Part shown: positions 52,906 to 62,100 of the stretch, piece after piece | Position numbering within the stretch: position 1 is the stretch's first letter | How the letters are laid out: each line of letters opens with the position of its first letter | NCBI RefSeq assembly: GCF_014648915.1 | Contig: NZ_BMSA01000016.1 | Span: 162,781-226,780, forward strand | DNA length: 64,000 nt | Source of the DNA: Streptomyces phaeofaciens | GTDB lineage: Bacteria > Actinomycetota > Actinomycetes > Streptomycetales > Streptomycetaceae | Direction of reading: 5' to 3' | Made by a program: the position numbers and the translations under genes | The notes under the pieces: generated by a model | What the model was told of the DNA's origin: nothing | The model's input: the letters and a program-made list of their open reading frames with translations, nothing else | The model's database searches: none

Positions 52906-53406
52906 CTAGCCCTGCTCCGGGGACCGGTACGCGTACCGGTCCTTCGCATACCGCCCCCGCCGCTCCAACGGCACCTGCCCGTGGGCGGCAGCGAGGCCGA
53001 ACGCGGGCATGTCCCCGTAGATCGCCTCGTAGGACCCCTCCGGCACGACGTACGTCTCGTGCCAGATCCCCACGTGCCCGCGCACCTTCCCGCCCTTCTC
53101 CAGGCGATTGACCCTCGCCCAGGCGCGATGGTGGAACGCGTCGGGCGCGCCCGCGTACGCGTACAGCTTCTCCTTGGACTCCCAGTACTGGACGACGTAG
53201 TACGTCCGCGGGGAGGCGGTCAGCAGCACGCGGGACAAAAGCCCGCGCGCGGGATCCTTCTTCAGCTCGGCCAGCATGCGGAACATCGCCAGCATGACCG
53301 GCAGCCATTGATGCACGGCCCAGAAATGGTTCACGCGCATCCCGATCAGCAGGACGACCACGTCACCGTGGGCGTCCGCGGTGGTACGACTCGCTGCGGC
53401 AGACAT
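52906..53406 (-). CDS. DUF4188 family protein
   Basis: A 166-residue protein of the DUF4188/monooxygenase-like family (dimeric alpha-beta barrel): GDVVVLLIGMRVNHFWAVHQWLPVM near the N-terminus and YYVVQYWESKEKLYAY in the middle. It may be a small oxygenase or isomerase, substrate unknown. It is divergent from a MerR regulator with only 38 bp between starts. No Shine-Dalgarno precedes the ATG, so the transcript is probably leaderless. Confidence 0.82.
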   Translation of the reverse strand: MSAAASRTTADAHGDVVVLLIGMRVNHFWAVHQWLPVMLAMFRMLAELKKDPARGLLSRVLLTASPRTYYVVQYWESKEKLYAYAGAPDAFHHRAWARVNRLEKGGKVRGHVGIWHETYVVPEGSYEAIYGDMPAFGLAAAHGQVPLERRGRYAKDRYAYRSPEQG

Positions 53407-53407
53407 G

Positions 53408-53430
53408 CTTGGATAGTGCCGCTAACCAAG
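53408..53430. promoter_or_regulatory. Operator between DUF4188 and MerR genes
   Basis: cttgg-a-tag-tgccg-cta-a-ccaag is an imperfect 23-bp palindrome whose arms cttggNtag/ctaNccaag pair over 8 positions. It fills the 38-bp divergent gap, so a MerR dimer bound there would contact both start regions. Confidence 0.6.
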
Positions 53431-53444
53431 AAGGGGCGCAAGGG

Positions 53445-54089
53445 ATGCGACTGGCCGAACTCAGCGAACGCAGCGGGGTCTCCACGGCGACGATCAAGTA
53501 CTACCTGCGCGAAGGCCTGTTGCCGCCCGGCCGTCAGATCAACGCGACAACCGCCGCGTACGACGAGGAGCATCTGCGCCGGCTGCGGCTGGTGCGCGCG
53601 ATGATCCAGGTGGGCCGGATCCCGGTGGCCACGGTCCGGGAGGTGCTCGGGCATGTCGACGACGACGCCCTGGGCCGCACGATCCGCCTCGGCGCGGCCC
53701 TGTGGGCCCTGCCGCAGCTCCCGGAGCCGGACGCGGACGACGAGCACGTGCGGGCGGCCCGGACCGAGGCCGACACCCTCCTCGAGACGCTGGGCTGGGC
53801 GAACGCCCGGCTGCTGACCACGATCTCCCCCGCCTACCGCTCCCTGGTGGTGGCGGTGGCCGCGATGCGGCGCCTCGGCTACGAGTGGGATCCCGAACTC
53901 CTGCTGTCCTACGCCCGGTTGATGCACCGGGCGGCCGTCCTCGACCTCGACTTCGTGGAGGCGCAGGAGTCGGAGGCGGAGCGGATCGAGACGGCGGTCC
54001 TGGGCGCGATCCTGGTGGAGCCGATGCTCCAGGCCCTGCACCGGCTGGCCCAGGAGGAGGAGTCCGCACGCCGGTACGGCTTCGAGTGA
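53445..54089 (+). CDS. MerR-family regulator
   Basis: A 214-residue regulator. The N-terminal MerR winged helix is complete (MRLAELSERSGVSTATIKYYLREGLLPPG, about 1-29), with HLRRLRLVRAMIQVGRIPVATVREVLG. A C-terminal effector/dimer domain (about 100-214) has no recognisable ligand motif. The ATG at 53445 follows AAGGG. It likely regulates the divergent DUF4188 gene through the shared operator. Ends at a hairpin. Confidence 0.9.
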   Translation: MRLAELSERSGVSTATIKYYLREGLLPPGRQINATTAAYDEEHLRRLRLVRAMIQVGRIPVATVREVLGHVDDDALGRTIRLGAALWALPQLPEPDADDEHVRAARTEADTLLETLGWANARLLTTISPAYRSLVVAVAAMRRLGYEWDPELLLSYARLMHRAAVLDLDFVEAQESEAERIETAVLGAILVEPMLQALHRLAQEEESARRYGFE

Positions 54090-54149
54090 GCGCGCGGGTG
54101 CCCGTGGACGTCCGCGGGCACCTGGGTGCAGCCCGGTGCCCGGAAACGC

Positions 54150-54181
54150 GGAAGGCCCTCCGCCGAAGCGAAGGGCCTTCC
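54150..54181 (+). terminator. Terminator of the MerR gene
   Basis: Ten-bp perfect stem ggaaggccct/agggccttcc with a 12-base loop, 60 bp after the MerR stop and 6 bp before the first tRNA gene of the opposite strand. It may also end the tRNA transcript. Confidence 0.75.
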
Positions 54182-54187
54182 GTGATG

Positions 54188-54260
54188 TACCCCCGACCGG
54201 ATTCGAACCGGCGCTACCGCCTTGAGAGGGCGGCGTGCTAGGCCGCTACACAACGGGGGC
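54188..54260 (-). tRNA. tRNA-Glu (anticodon CTC)
   Basis: On the minus strand a complete cloverleaf: acceptor GCCCCCG/CGGGGGT (terminal G-U pair), anticodon arm CCGCC-CTCTCAA-GGCGG with anticodon CTC, and T-arm GCCGG-TTCGAAT-CCGGT. Length 73 nt. CCA is not encoded. One of three near-identical copies. Confidence 0.95.
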
Positions 54261-54288
54261 CTGGACACTGCGTTTCCGCAGGCCCGAG

Positions 54289-54360
54289 CTGGTCTACCTG
54301 GACTCGAACCAAGACTAACTGAACCAGAATCAGTCGTGCTGCCAATTACACCATAGACCA
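54289..54360 (-). tRNA. tRNA-Gln (anticodon CTG)
   Basis: Seventy-two nt, acceptor TGGTCTA/TAGACCA, anticodon arm ACTGA-TTCTGGT-TCAGT with anticodon CTG, T-arm with TTCGAGT. CCA not encoded. It is the second copy of a pair, differing from 54595-54666 in a compensated acceptor position. Confidence 0.95.
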
Positions 54361-54380
54361 ATGTGGTTTAGACCAGTCAG

Positions 54381-54453
54381 TACCCCCGACCGGATTCGAA
54401 CCGGCGCTACCGCCTTGAGAGGGCGGCGTGCTAGGCCGCTACACAACGGGGGC
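54381..54453 (-). tRNA. tRNA-Glu (anticodon CTC)
   Basis: Second copy, identical in the tRNA body to 54188-54260, 73 nt. The flanks diverge, so the duplication covers roughly the tRNA and a few flanking bases. Confidence 0.95.
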
Positions 54454-54482
54454 CCTAGCGATCCCGAGTTGATCGAGATCAG

Positions 54483-54555
54483 TACCCCCGACCGGATTCG
54501 AACCGGCGCTACTGCCTTGAGAGGGCAGCGTGCTAGGCCGCTACACAACGGGGGC
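54483..54555 (-). tRNA. tRNA-Glu (anticodon CTC)
   Basis: Third copy, 73 nt. The anticodon stem reads CTGCC/GGCAG instead of CCGCC/GGCGG, a compensated pair change with unchanged anticodon CTC. Confidence 0.95.
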
Positions 54556-54594
54556 TTCGTGGATCTGCTCCACGGTGCGGATGAGCTCCGCGAG

Positions 54595-54666
54595 CTGGCC
54601 TACCTGGACTCGAACCAAGACTAACTGAACCAGAATCAGTCGTGCTGCCAATTACACCATAGGCCA
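54595..54666 (-). tRNA. tRNA-Gln (anticodon CTG)
   Basis: Seventy-two nt, acceptor TGGCCTA/TAGGCCA, otherwise identical to the 54289-54360 copy. First tRNA in the direction of transcription (Gln, Glu, Glu, Gln, Glu). Confidence 0.95.
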
Positions 54667-54757
54667 CTGGAACGCAAACCCCGGAAGGGATCTTGTTCTA
54701 GTTTGCTCCTCCGGTTTCCGGCCTTTCGGCCCGCTCTCCGGCGGCGCAGGAAGAACA

Positions 54758-55489
54758 TTACCCGAAGGTGGACCGGGCTCCAAAACGGGTATCCGGGCCG
54801 AGGATCGCGGGCAGTTCGGCGAGGGTCGCGATCCGGTGGCGGCCGGGCAGGGCCTCCACGGCCGCCGTGGCGCCGTGGCGGTCGATCCACACGGACAGCA
54901 GGCCGGCCTCCGCGGCGCCCTGGCCGTCGATCTCCGGGTGGTCGCCGACGTACGCCACCTCGTGCGGGGGCAGGTCGAGAGCCTCGCAGGCCGCGAGGAA
55001 GGCGGCGGCCTCCGGCTTGGAGACACCCAGTTCCGCGGCGCACAGGATGCTCTCGAAACGGTGGTGGACGCCGAGAACGCGCAGCTTGTGGTCCTGCACC
55101 TCGATGCTGGAGTTGGAGAGCACGGCGTGCCGGTGGCTGGCCGCGAGGGCGTCCAGGACCGGCAGGACGTCGGGGAAGAGGGCCCAGGCGGTCTCGTAGT
55201 GCCCGATGTAGCGCTGAAACCAGTCGTCGGCCTCCGCGTCGGTCAGCTCCGCGCCCAGGAACACCCGGACCCGGTCCCGCCGCTGCCCCTGGAAGCTGAC
55301 CTCGCCCGCCGAGAACCGCGCCCACTGCCGGTCGGTGACCTCCCGCCAGCGCTCCAGGGCCTGTTCCGGGCTGTCGTACCCGGCCATCAGCCCCTCGGCG
55401 ACGAGATGCGACCGCATGCCCTCGCGGTCCGCGGTCGTGTAGTCGAAGAGGGTGTCGTCCACGTCCCAGACCACGGCACGAATGCTCAT
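54758..55489 (-). CDS. HAD-superfamily hydrolase
   Basis: A 243-residue phosphatase-type HAD protein. Motif I VVWDVDDTLFDY (nucleophile Asp-9), motif II LSNSS, motif III KPEAAAF and motif IV YVGDHPEIDGQGAAEAG. The small cap domain (about 15-85) suggests subclass I (2-haloacid dehalogenase/phosphoglycolate type). Substrate unknown. The ATG at 55489 starts MSIRAVVWD. Divergent from a RelE-like gene with 37 bp between starts, so the promoters overlap. Confidence 0.9.
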   Translation of the reverse strand: MSIRAVVWDVDDTLFDYTTADREGMRSHLVAEGLMAGYDSPEQALERWREVTDRQWARFSAGEVSFQGQRRDRVRVFLGAELTDAEADDWFQRYIGHYETAWALFPDVLPVLDALAASHRHAVLSNSSIEVQDHKLRVLGVHHRFESILCAAELGVSKPEAAAFLAACEALDLPPHEVAYVGDHPEIDGQGAAEAGLLSVWIDRHGATAAVEALPGRHRIATLAELPAILGPDTRFGARSTFG

Positions 55490-55526
55490 GGTTCCGACGG
55501 TATCGCGGGCTGGCACACTGAACGGC

Positions 55527-55811
55527 ATGACCGAGTACCGAGTCCAGTTCACCGTCGAGGCCCGCGCGGCGTACGACGGCCTGCCCGGAGAGCGTCGTGC
55601 CCAGTTGGACAAGGCCGTGCGGATACTGGCCCGTGACCCCTTCCGCAAGGTCGCGACGGCGCAGCTCGGGCCCGACGAACACCTGCGCAAGGCCTACGTG
55701 GCCCCCGGCATGATGCTGGAGTACATGGTCGCCGGCGCCGTCATGGTCGTCGTCGTCCTGGAGATCTTCGACGAGTTCGCCTACCTGATCGACGAGGCCG
55801 ACGCCGTCTGA
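55527..55811 (+). CDS. RelE/ParE-like toxin-fold protein (solitary)
   Basis: A 94-residue protein resembling the RelE/ParE family: FTVEARAAYDGLPGERRAQLDKAVRIL then YVAPGMMLEYMVAGAVMVVVVLEI. Catalytic residues are not clear. No antitoxin gene precedes or follows it. The upstream gene is a divergent HAD phosphatase and the downstream feature is a terminator, so it is single-gene. A role as a true toxin is doubtful. It could be a ribosome-binding relative. Confidence 0.75.
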   Translation: MTEYRVQFTVEARAAYDGLPGERRAQLDKAVRILARDPFRKVATAQLGPDEHLRKAYVAPGMMLEYMVAGAVMVVVVLEIFDEFAYLIDEADAV

Positions 55812-55820
55812 CACGCATGC

Positions 55821-55862
55821 GTGAGGGGCGGCACCCGGGGGTTCCCGGGTGCCGCCCCTCAC
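55821..55862. terminator. Bidirectional hairpin between RelE-like gene and gltX
   Basis: Perfect 19-bp stem starting gtgaggggcggcacccggg, with a 4-base loop (ggtt). Very stable and between convergent genes. Confidence 0.9.
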
Positions 55863-55870
55863 GTGTGCCG

Positions 55871-57355
55871 CTACGCCGACAGCTTCGCCAGTGCCGCGTC
55901 GATCCGGGCCAGGGTCGTCTCCTTGCCCAGGATCTCCAGGGACTCGAAGAGCGGGAGGCCGACGGTGCGGCCGGTGACGGCCACCCGGACCGGGGCCTGC
56001 GCCTTGCCGAGCTTGAGGCCGTGGGCCTCGCCGGCGGCCAGGACGGCCTCCTTCAGGGACTCGGCCGAGGTCCAGTCGGCGGACTCCAGCTTCTCGCGGG
56101 CCGTGACGAGGAGGGCGTCCGAGCCCTCCTTCATCGCCTTCGTCCACGACGTCTCGTCGAGGACCGGCTCCGGGAGGAACAGGAAGTCGACGTTGTCGGT
56201 GATCTCCGAGAGGACCTTGAGGCGGGTCTGGGCGTGCGGGGCGATCGCCTGCCACTTGGTCTCGTCGAAGTCCTCCGGCACCCAGGGGGCGACCGGGGCC
56301 TTCAGCCAGGGGCGGCAGCGCTCGGTGAAGTCCTTCACCTCGAGCAGACGGATGTGGTCGGCGTTGATCGCCTCGCACTTCTTGAGGTCGAAGCGCGCCG
56401 GGTTGGGGTTGACGTCCGCGATCTCGAAGGCCGCGACCATCTCGTCCATCGTGAAGATGTCCCGGTCGGCGGAGAGCGACCAGCCCAGGAGGGAGAGGTA
56501 GTTGAGCAGGCCCTCGGGGAGGAAGCCGCGCTCGCGGTAGAGGTTGAGGGACGACTCGGGGTCGCGCTTGGACAGCTTCTTGTTGCCCTCGCCCATGACG
56601 TACGGGAGATGCCCGAAGGACGGGGTGTCCTGGGCGATGCCCAGCTCGATCAGCGCCTTGTACAGGGCGATCTGCCGCGGCGTCGAGGAGAGCAGGTCCT
56701 CGCCGCGCAGGACGTGCGTGATCTCCATCAGCGCGTCGTCCACCGGGTTGACCAGCGTGTACAGCGGGGCGCCGTTCGCGCGGACGATGCCGTAGTCGGG
56801 CACGTTCTCCGGGGTGAAGGTCAGCTCGCCGCGGACCAGGTCCGTGAAGGTGATCGTCTCGTCGGGCATGCGGAAGCGGACGATCGGGGCGCGGCCCTGG
56901 GCCTGGTACTCGGCGACCTGCGCCTCGGTGAGGTCGCGGCAGTGGCCGTCGTAGCCGGACGGCCTGCCGGCGGCGCGGGCGGCGTCGCGGCGGGTGTCCA
57001 GCTCCGCCTGGGAGCAGTAGCAGTGGTAGGCGTGGCCGGCGGCGAGGAGCTTCTCGGCGACGTCCTTGTAGAGGTCCATCCGCTGCGACTGGCGGTACGG
57101 CGCGTGCGGGCCGCCGACCTCGGGGCCCTCGTCCCAGTCGAAGCCCAGCCAGCGCAGTGAGTCCAGGAGCTGGTTGTAGGACTCCTCGGAGTCGCGGGCC
57201 GCGTCGGTGTCCTCGATGCGGAAGACCAGGGTGCCCTGGTGGTGCTTGGCGAACGCCCAGTTGAACAGGGCGGTGCGGACCAGGCCCACGTGGGGGTTGC
57301 CGGTGGGCGAGGGGCAGAAACGGACACGGACTGCTGGGGCGGATGCGCTAGCCAC
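55871..57355 (-). CDS. gltX: Glutamyl-tRNA synthetase
   Basis: Charges tRNA-Glu (and probably tRNA-Gln indirectly, for amidotransferase). The 494-residue class I enzyme has the HIGH-like CPSPTGNPHVGLVRTALFN and the KMSKS-like KKLSKRDPESS. The start is the GTG at 57355 (VASASAPAVRV), which overlaps the FAH stop by 8 bases. A TTG three codons upstream is the alternative. It follows the FAH gene, likely co-transcribed. tRNA-Glu genes lie just 1 kb downstream. Confidence 0.96.
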   Translation of the reverse strand: MASASAPAVRVRFCPSPTGNPHVGLVRTALFNWAFAKHHQGTLVFRIEDTDAARDSEESYNQLLDSLRWLGFDWDEGPEVGGPHAPYRQSQRMDLYKDVAEKLLAAGHAYHCYCSQAELDTRRDAARAAGRPSGYDGHCRDLTEAQVAEYQAQGRAPIVRFRMPDETITFTDLVRGELTFTPENVPDYGIVRANGAPLYTLVNPVDDALMEITHVLRGEDLLSSTPRQIALYKALIELGIAQDTPSFGHLPYVMGEGNKKLSKRDPESSLNLYRERGFLPEGLLNYLSLLGWSLSADRDIFTMDEMVAAFEIADVNPNPARFDLKKCEAINADHIRLLEVKDFTERCRPWLKAPVAPWVPEDFDETKWQAIAPHAQTRLKVLSEITDNVDFLFLPEPVLDETSWTKAMKEGSDALLVTAREKLESADWTSAESLKEAVLAAGEAHGLKLGKAQAPVRVAVTGRTVGLPLFESLEILGKETTLARIDAALAKLSA

Positions 57356-58133
57356 GCTTGACAACCTTGTTGGTGAGAGTGCCGATGCCTTCGATGGTGA
57401 CGGCGACCTCGTCGCCGACAGCCAGGGGGCCGACCCCCGCGGGGGTGCCCGTGAGGATGACGTCGCCGGGAAGCAGCGTCATGGCCTCGGTGATGTTGAC
57501 GATCAGATCCTCGATCGAGTGGATCATCTCGCTGGTGCGGCCGAGCTGGCGCTGCTGGCCGTTGACCGTGAGCTGGACGGTCAGGTCGCCCGCGGTGGCG
57601 AGGTCGAGGTCGGTCTCCACCCAGGGGCCGAGCGGGCAGGAGGTGTCGAAGCCCTTGGCCCGAGCCCACTGCTTCTCGCGCTTCTGGACGTCGCGGGCGG
57701 TGACGTCGTTGGCGCAGGTGAAGCCGAAGATCACGTCCGCCACCCGTTCGCGCGGGACCTCGCGGCACATACGGCCGATGACCACGGCGAGTTCCGCCTC
57801 GTGGTGCAGTTCCTGGGAGAAGGGCGGGTACTGGATCTCGTCGCCGCTGCCGATCACGGAGGTGGACGGCTTGAAGAAGGCGAACGGGGCGTCCGGCACC
57901 TCGTTGCCCAGTTCCTTCGCGTGCTCGGCGTAGTTGCGGCCGAAGGCCACGACCTTGTTGGGCAGCACGGGCGGGAGCAGCCGGACCTTGCTCAGCGGCA
58001 CCTTGGTGCCGGAAAGCTGGTGTTCCGCGAACGGGATGCCCTTGATGATGTCGAGGACGAGCTCGTCCGGCTTGTCGCCCTCGACCGCGCCGAAGGCGAC
58101 GTTCCCGTCGATGGAGAACCTGGCGATGCGCAC
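57348..58133 (-). CDS. Fumarylacetoacetate hydrolase family protein
   Basis: A 261-residue FAH-superfamily hydrolase or decarboxylase. Conserved metal-binding site ELHHEAELAVVIG and CANDVTARDVQ, with LTGTPAGVGPLAVGDEV near the C-terminus. Probably acts on 2-hydroxyhepta-2,4-diene-type or acylpyruvate substrates. Exact substrate unknown. GTG start at 58133 (VRIARFSIDGN). Its last 8 bases overlap gltX. Confidence 0.9.
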   Translation of the reverse strand: MRIARFSIDGNVAFGAVEGDKPDELVLDIIKGIPFAEHQLSGTKVPLSKVRLLPPVLPNKVVAFGRNYAEHAKELGNEVPDAPFAFFKPSTSVIGSGDEIQYPPFSQELHHEAELAVVIGRMCREVPRERVADVIFGFTCANDVTARDVQKREKQWARAKGFDTSCPLGPWVETDLDLATAGDLTVQLTVNGQQRQLGRTSEMIHSIEDLIVNITEAMTLLPGDVILTGTPAGVGPLAVGDEVAVTIEGIGTLTNKVVKRG

Positions 58134-58189
58134 GGGTTGGTTGGCCCCTTGACTGGCTGGCTGGAGTGTGACGCTCCAGGCTAACGCGG

Positions 58190-58217
58190 AAGGGCGTCCC
58201 CGGCCGGGGACGCCCTT
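58190..58217 (-). terminator. Perfect 28-bp palindrome upstream of FAH gene
   Basis: aagggcgtccccgg followed directly by its complement, downstream of the small minus-strand gene at 58333 and upstream of the FAH start. It can end the small gene's transcript. Confidence 0.7.
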
Positions 58218-58332
58218 GACATCCGTGGGCGTCCGCCTTGAGCGTTCGGCGGTCTTCGCCCGTATCTCCACGTGAAGATCTCGTGGAGCCCTGGGGAACC
58301 TTCGCGGATCCGTGGGGATCTTCTCGGCAGAT

Positions 58333-58542
58333 CTACTCCGCGAGGGCGGCCGCGACAGGGGCCACCATGAGGATGGTGCGCTTGGGGTTGGCAGTCTGGG
58401 TGGGCAGGTCGACGGGGTGCTCCGGCTGCTCCGGGAGCCGCAGGTCGTCGGCGTCCTTGAGGTGCGCCAGCGTGGTGCGCTGCGGATTGGCGATCTTGTG
58501 GAACATCGTCGTCGTCTTCACTGTTGTACGTGACCCTGTCAT
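58333..58542 (-). CDS. Small conserved actinobacterial protein
   Basis: A 69-residue protein starting MTGSRTTVKTTTMFHKIAN, with conserved TLAHLKDADDLRLPEQPEHPVDLP and TANPKRTILMV in the body, close to short proteins I recall near this locus in streptomycetes. Possibly cytoplasmic; no motif gives a function. An ATG 12 codons later (58506) is an alternative start. No clear Shine-Dalgarno before either. Confidence 0.65.
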   Translation of the reverse strand: MTGSRTTVKTTTMFHKIANPQRTTLAHLKDADDLRLPEQPEHPVDLPTQTANPKRTILMVAPVAAALAE

Positions 58543-59123
58543 GTCCGGGCGCCGGGAGGACCGGGAAGGGGCTCTCACGGGGGCGCAGCTTGTCGGATTT
58601 GCCAATTCTGTAAAGCGTCAGGCTAAACATGCGATTCCCGGGGAACGCGTGAAGGTCGCATGATCAGCGTGTGAGTTTGCTCACGAGCCCACGGTCAAAG
58701 CGGTCAATTCAGGCCCTCGGGTGACCGTAATCAAACGGACATTGCACCCCTGAAGCGCGCATTCCGCTCCTGATCATGGCGACTGGGACACGTGCCACCC
58801 CTCAGCGCTTCGCGCGCTTATGCCTGCTTTATACAGGTTCTCTTTCTACGTCCCGTAACGTGGCCCTCACATGCTGTCACGCATGTCACAGCCCGGCCAA
58901 CACACCTTGTTGGAGGTCCGGCACTGTGCTGGAATCTCACGGACCGCCGCAGGATCGAGCCGGCGCACATGGGGCGCACACGCGCCGAGTGGCGGCGAGA
59001 AGGGGGAACCGGCGCCGGTATTTCACGACTACTCGAGGTGCGTAATTCAGGGCGCCCCTCAACACGCCGACACCGTCCTTCCGTTCACCCGGAAGGGCGC
59101 CTGGTCCAGAGGTTGCGACGCTA
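58543..59123. other. Long upstream region of the conservon
   Basis: No gene is supported in this 581 bp. It holds the upstream region of the small gene on the left and probable promoters of cvnA on the right. The segment ttatacaggttctctttctacgt (about 58825-58850) is AT-rich for this genome, and a Crp-like site is annotated at 58670. Confidence 0.45.
58670..58685. promoter_or_regulatory. Crp-like site
   Basis: TGTGA-n6-TCACG, nine of ten consensus positions of Streptomyces Crp/CAP half-sites. It lies 128 bp before the small minus-strand gene start and about 440 bp before cvnA. Candidate only; a random match is possible. Confidence 0.35.
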
Positions 59124-62100
59124 GTGCAGGGACGTTTCAAGAGGGATGGCAGTGCTTCGGCGGAGCCGGAGCCGCACGGCGGGACTGGCCCCATTGCCGG
59201 CAGCTCCTCGCCCCAGCACGCCCAGAACCCGGGCCCGGCTCCGTCCGGCGACGGCGGTGAGCGCTCAGGGCGCCCCGGCGCGCCTGTGTCGCCGAGCCTC
59301 CCCCCGACTCCGACCGTGAAGCCCCAGGGCCCCGGATCGCGCGTGGCGCTGCGCAACTGGCGCATCTCCACCCGCCTCGTGGCCCTGCTCACCCTCCCGG
59401 TGGTCGCGGCCACCTCGCTCGGCGCGCTGCGTATCAACGCGTCCATGGACGACATCCAGCAGCTCGACAACATGAAGCTGCTGACGGACATGACCAAGCA
59501 GGCCACCGAGCTGGCCGTCGCCCTCCAGGAGGAGCGCGACCGCTCGGCCGGCCCGATGGCGCACGGGGCGAAGGCGACCGACTTCGGCGTCAAGGGCTAC
59601 CGCGACAAGACCGACCGCGCGATGACGGCCTTCCAGGACGCCTCCGAGGAGATCAACGACGCCTCCACGGACGGCAACCTCCAGGGTGTCCGCGACAGTC
59701 TCGTGGGTCTCCTCAGCGAGCTGGCCAACATCCAGCGGGTCCGTTCCAACGCGTACGCGGAGGACGGCAACGCGATGCAGACGGTGGACGCCTACCACCG
59801 CCTCATCACCAACCTGCTCGACCTGTCGCAGGACATGGCCCAGGCCACCAGCAACCCGGAGATGATCCAGCGCACCCGTGCGCTGGCCGCGTTCTCCACC
59901 GCCAAGGAGTGGGCCTCCGTCCAGCGCGCCGTGCTCGCGGCGGCGCTGCCCGCGAACAACAGCAGCTTCGGCGACCTCTCGGAGAACGACCGCCAGTACG
60001 GCGACTCCGCGCTCAGCAACGAGGAGTCCGAGCTCGCGAGCTTCCGCGGCATCTACGGCGACGACGGCGCCGAGGAACTGCTGAAGCCCATCGAGCAGGG
60101 CAACCCGGTCATCGAGGAGTCCGACACCTACGCCACCCGCGCGCTCACCTCCGCCTCGGGGCTGACCTCGCTGGACAAGCGCTCGTACCAGGACTGGATC
60201 GACGACAGCACGACCAAGATCCGGCAGATGAACAACATCGAGCACACGCTGCTCGAGGACATGGAGCAGAAGGCGCGTGAGCTGCGCGCCGAGTCCGAGC
60301 GCGAAGCGATCATCTCCGGTGCGCTCATCCTGCTCGTCCTCGGTGTGTCGCTGGTCGGCGCGTTCGTCGTCGCCCGGTCCATGATCCGCTCGCTGCGCCG
60401 CCTCCAGGAGACCGCCACCAAGGTCGCCCAGGACCGCCTGCCCGAGCTGGTCAAGCAGCTGTCCGAGTCCGACCCGCAGGACGTCGACACGTCCGTGGAG
60501 TCGGTCGGTGTGCACTCCCGGGACGAGATCGGCCAGGTGGCCGCGGCCTTCGACGACGTGCACCGCGAGGCTGTCCGCCTCGCCGCCGAGCAGGCCCTCC
60601 TGCGGGGCAACGTCAACGCGATGTTCACCAACCTCTCGCGCCGCTCCCAGGGCCTCATCCAGCGTCAGCTCTCGCTCATCTCCGAACTGGAGTCCCGCGA
60701 GGCCGACCCGGACCAGCTGTCCTCGCTGTTCAAGCTCGACCACCTCGCCACCCGCATGCGCCGTAACGGTGAAAACCTTCTCGTTCTCGCCGGTGAAGAG
60801 CCCGGCCGGCGCTGGACCCGCCCGGTCCCGCTGGTCGACGTGCTCCGCGCCGCCGCGTCCGAGGTGGAGCAGTACGAGCGCATCGAGCTGGCCTCCGTGC
60901 CGACCACCGAAGTGGCCGGCCGGGTCGTCAACGACCTCGTGCACCTCCTCGCCGAGCTGCTCGAGAACGCGACCTCGTTCTCCTCGCCGCAGACCAAGGT
61001 CAAGGTCACCGGTCACGCCCTGCCCGACGGCCGGGTGCTGATCGAGATCCACGACACCGGTATCGGCCTCTCCCCCGAGGACCTCGCCGCGATCAACGAG
61101 CGGCTCGCCTCGCCGCCCACCGTGGACGTGTCGGTCTCCCGCCGCATGGGTCTGTTCGTGGTCGGTCGTCTGTCGCAGCGGCACGGCATCCGCATCCAGC
61201 TGCGTCCCTCCGACTCCGGTGGTACGACCGCGCTGGTCATGCTGCCCGTGGACGTCGCCCAGGGCGGCAAGAAGCCTCAGCCCAAGCCCGGTCAGGGCAG
61301 CGTCGCCGGCGGTCCCGCCGCCGCGCAGGCCGCCGCGGGCGCCGCGGCCGCACGTCGTCAGGGGGGACCGCAGGGCGGTTCCCTCGGCGCCGGCGCGCCG
61401 GCCGGTGGTGCTCTCGGCGCGGGTCCCGGCAACGCCGGCCGGCTCGCCTCCGGTCAGGGTCCCCGGGCCGCGCTGCCCGGCCGCGACGGCGCCGGCCGCC
61501 CCGGTGGCAACCCGCCGCGTGGCCAGCAGCCGCCGGCTCCGCCGCAGCAGGGCCGTCCGGCCCCGGCCGGCGCGGGCGCCGGTTTCGGCGGCCAGGCCCA
61601 GGGCTCCCCGCAGGGTCTCCAGGCGAGCGGTCCCGGCACCCAGGGCGTGGACATGTTCGGCGGACGTCCGCCGCAGCGTGGGAACAAGCCCGAGCAGGGC
61701 GGCGGCCGCGGCCGTCAGCCTCAGCTGCCCCCGCGGGGCAACGGTCCGCGTGCCGAGCTGCCCGGCGGCGGCAACCCGCAGCCGCGGGTGACCAGCTGGG
61801 GCGACGAGAACGCCCAGCCGCCGGTGCCGCGCACCCCGCTGGACGCTCCGCGCGGCCACGAGGAGCCGGACGTCCAGCAGACCTCGCGCATGCCGCGGAT
61901 CGACGACCGCCAGGGCCCCGGTGCCACCGGTCAGATGCCGGCGATCGGCCGCATCGACGAGCGCCAGGGCCCGGCCGGCCCCGCCGACTTCAGCACCGGT
62001 CCGTCGAGCACGGGCCAGTTCCAGCGCCCGGGCACGACCGGCCCGCAGAGTTCCAACGGCTACACCCGTTCCGACGTCTTCGACGGCTCGAACGGTCAGC

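Noticed and set aside
57356..57364. gltX starting at the TTG at 57364
   Set aside because: GTG at 57355 gives the usual N-terminus (VASAS) and an 8-bp overlap with the FAH stop. The TTG is a weaker codon.
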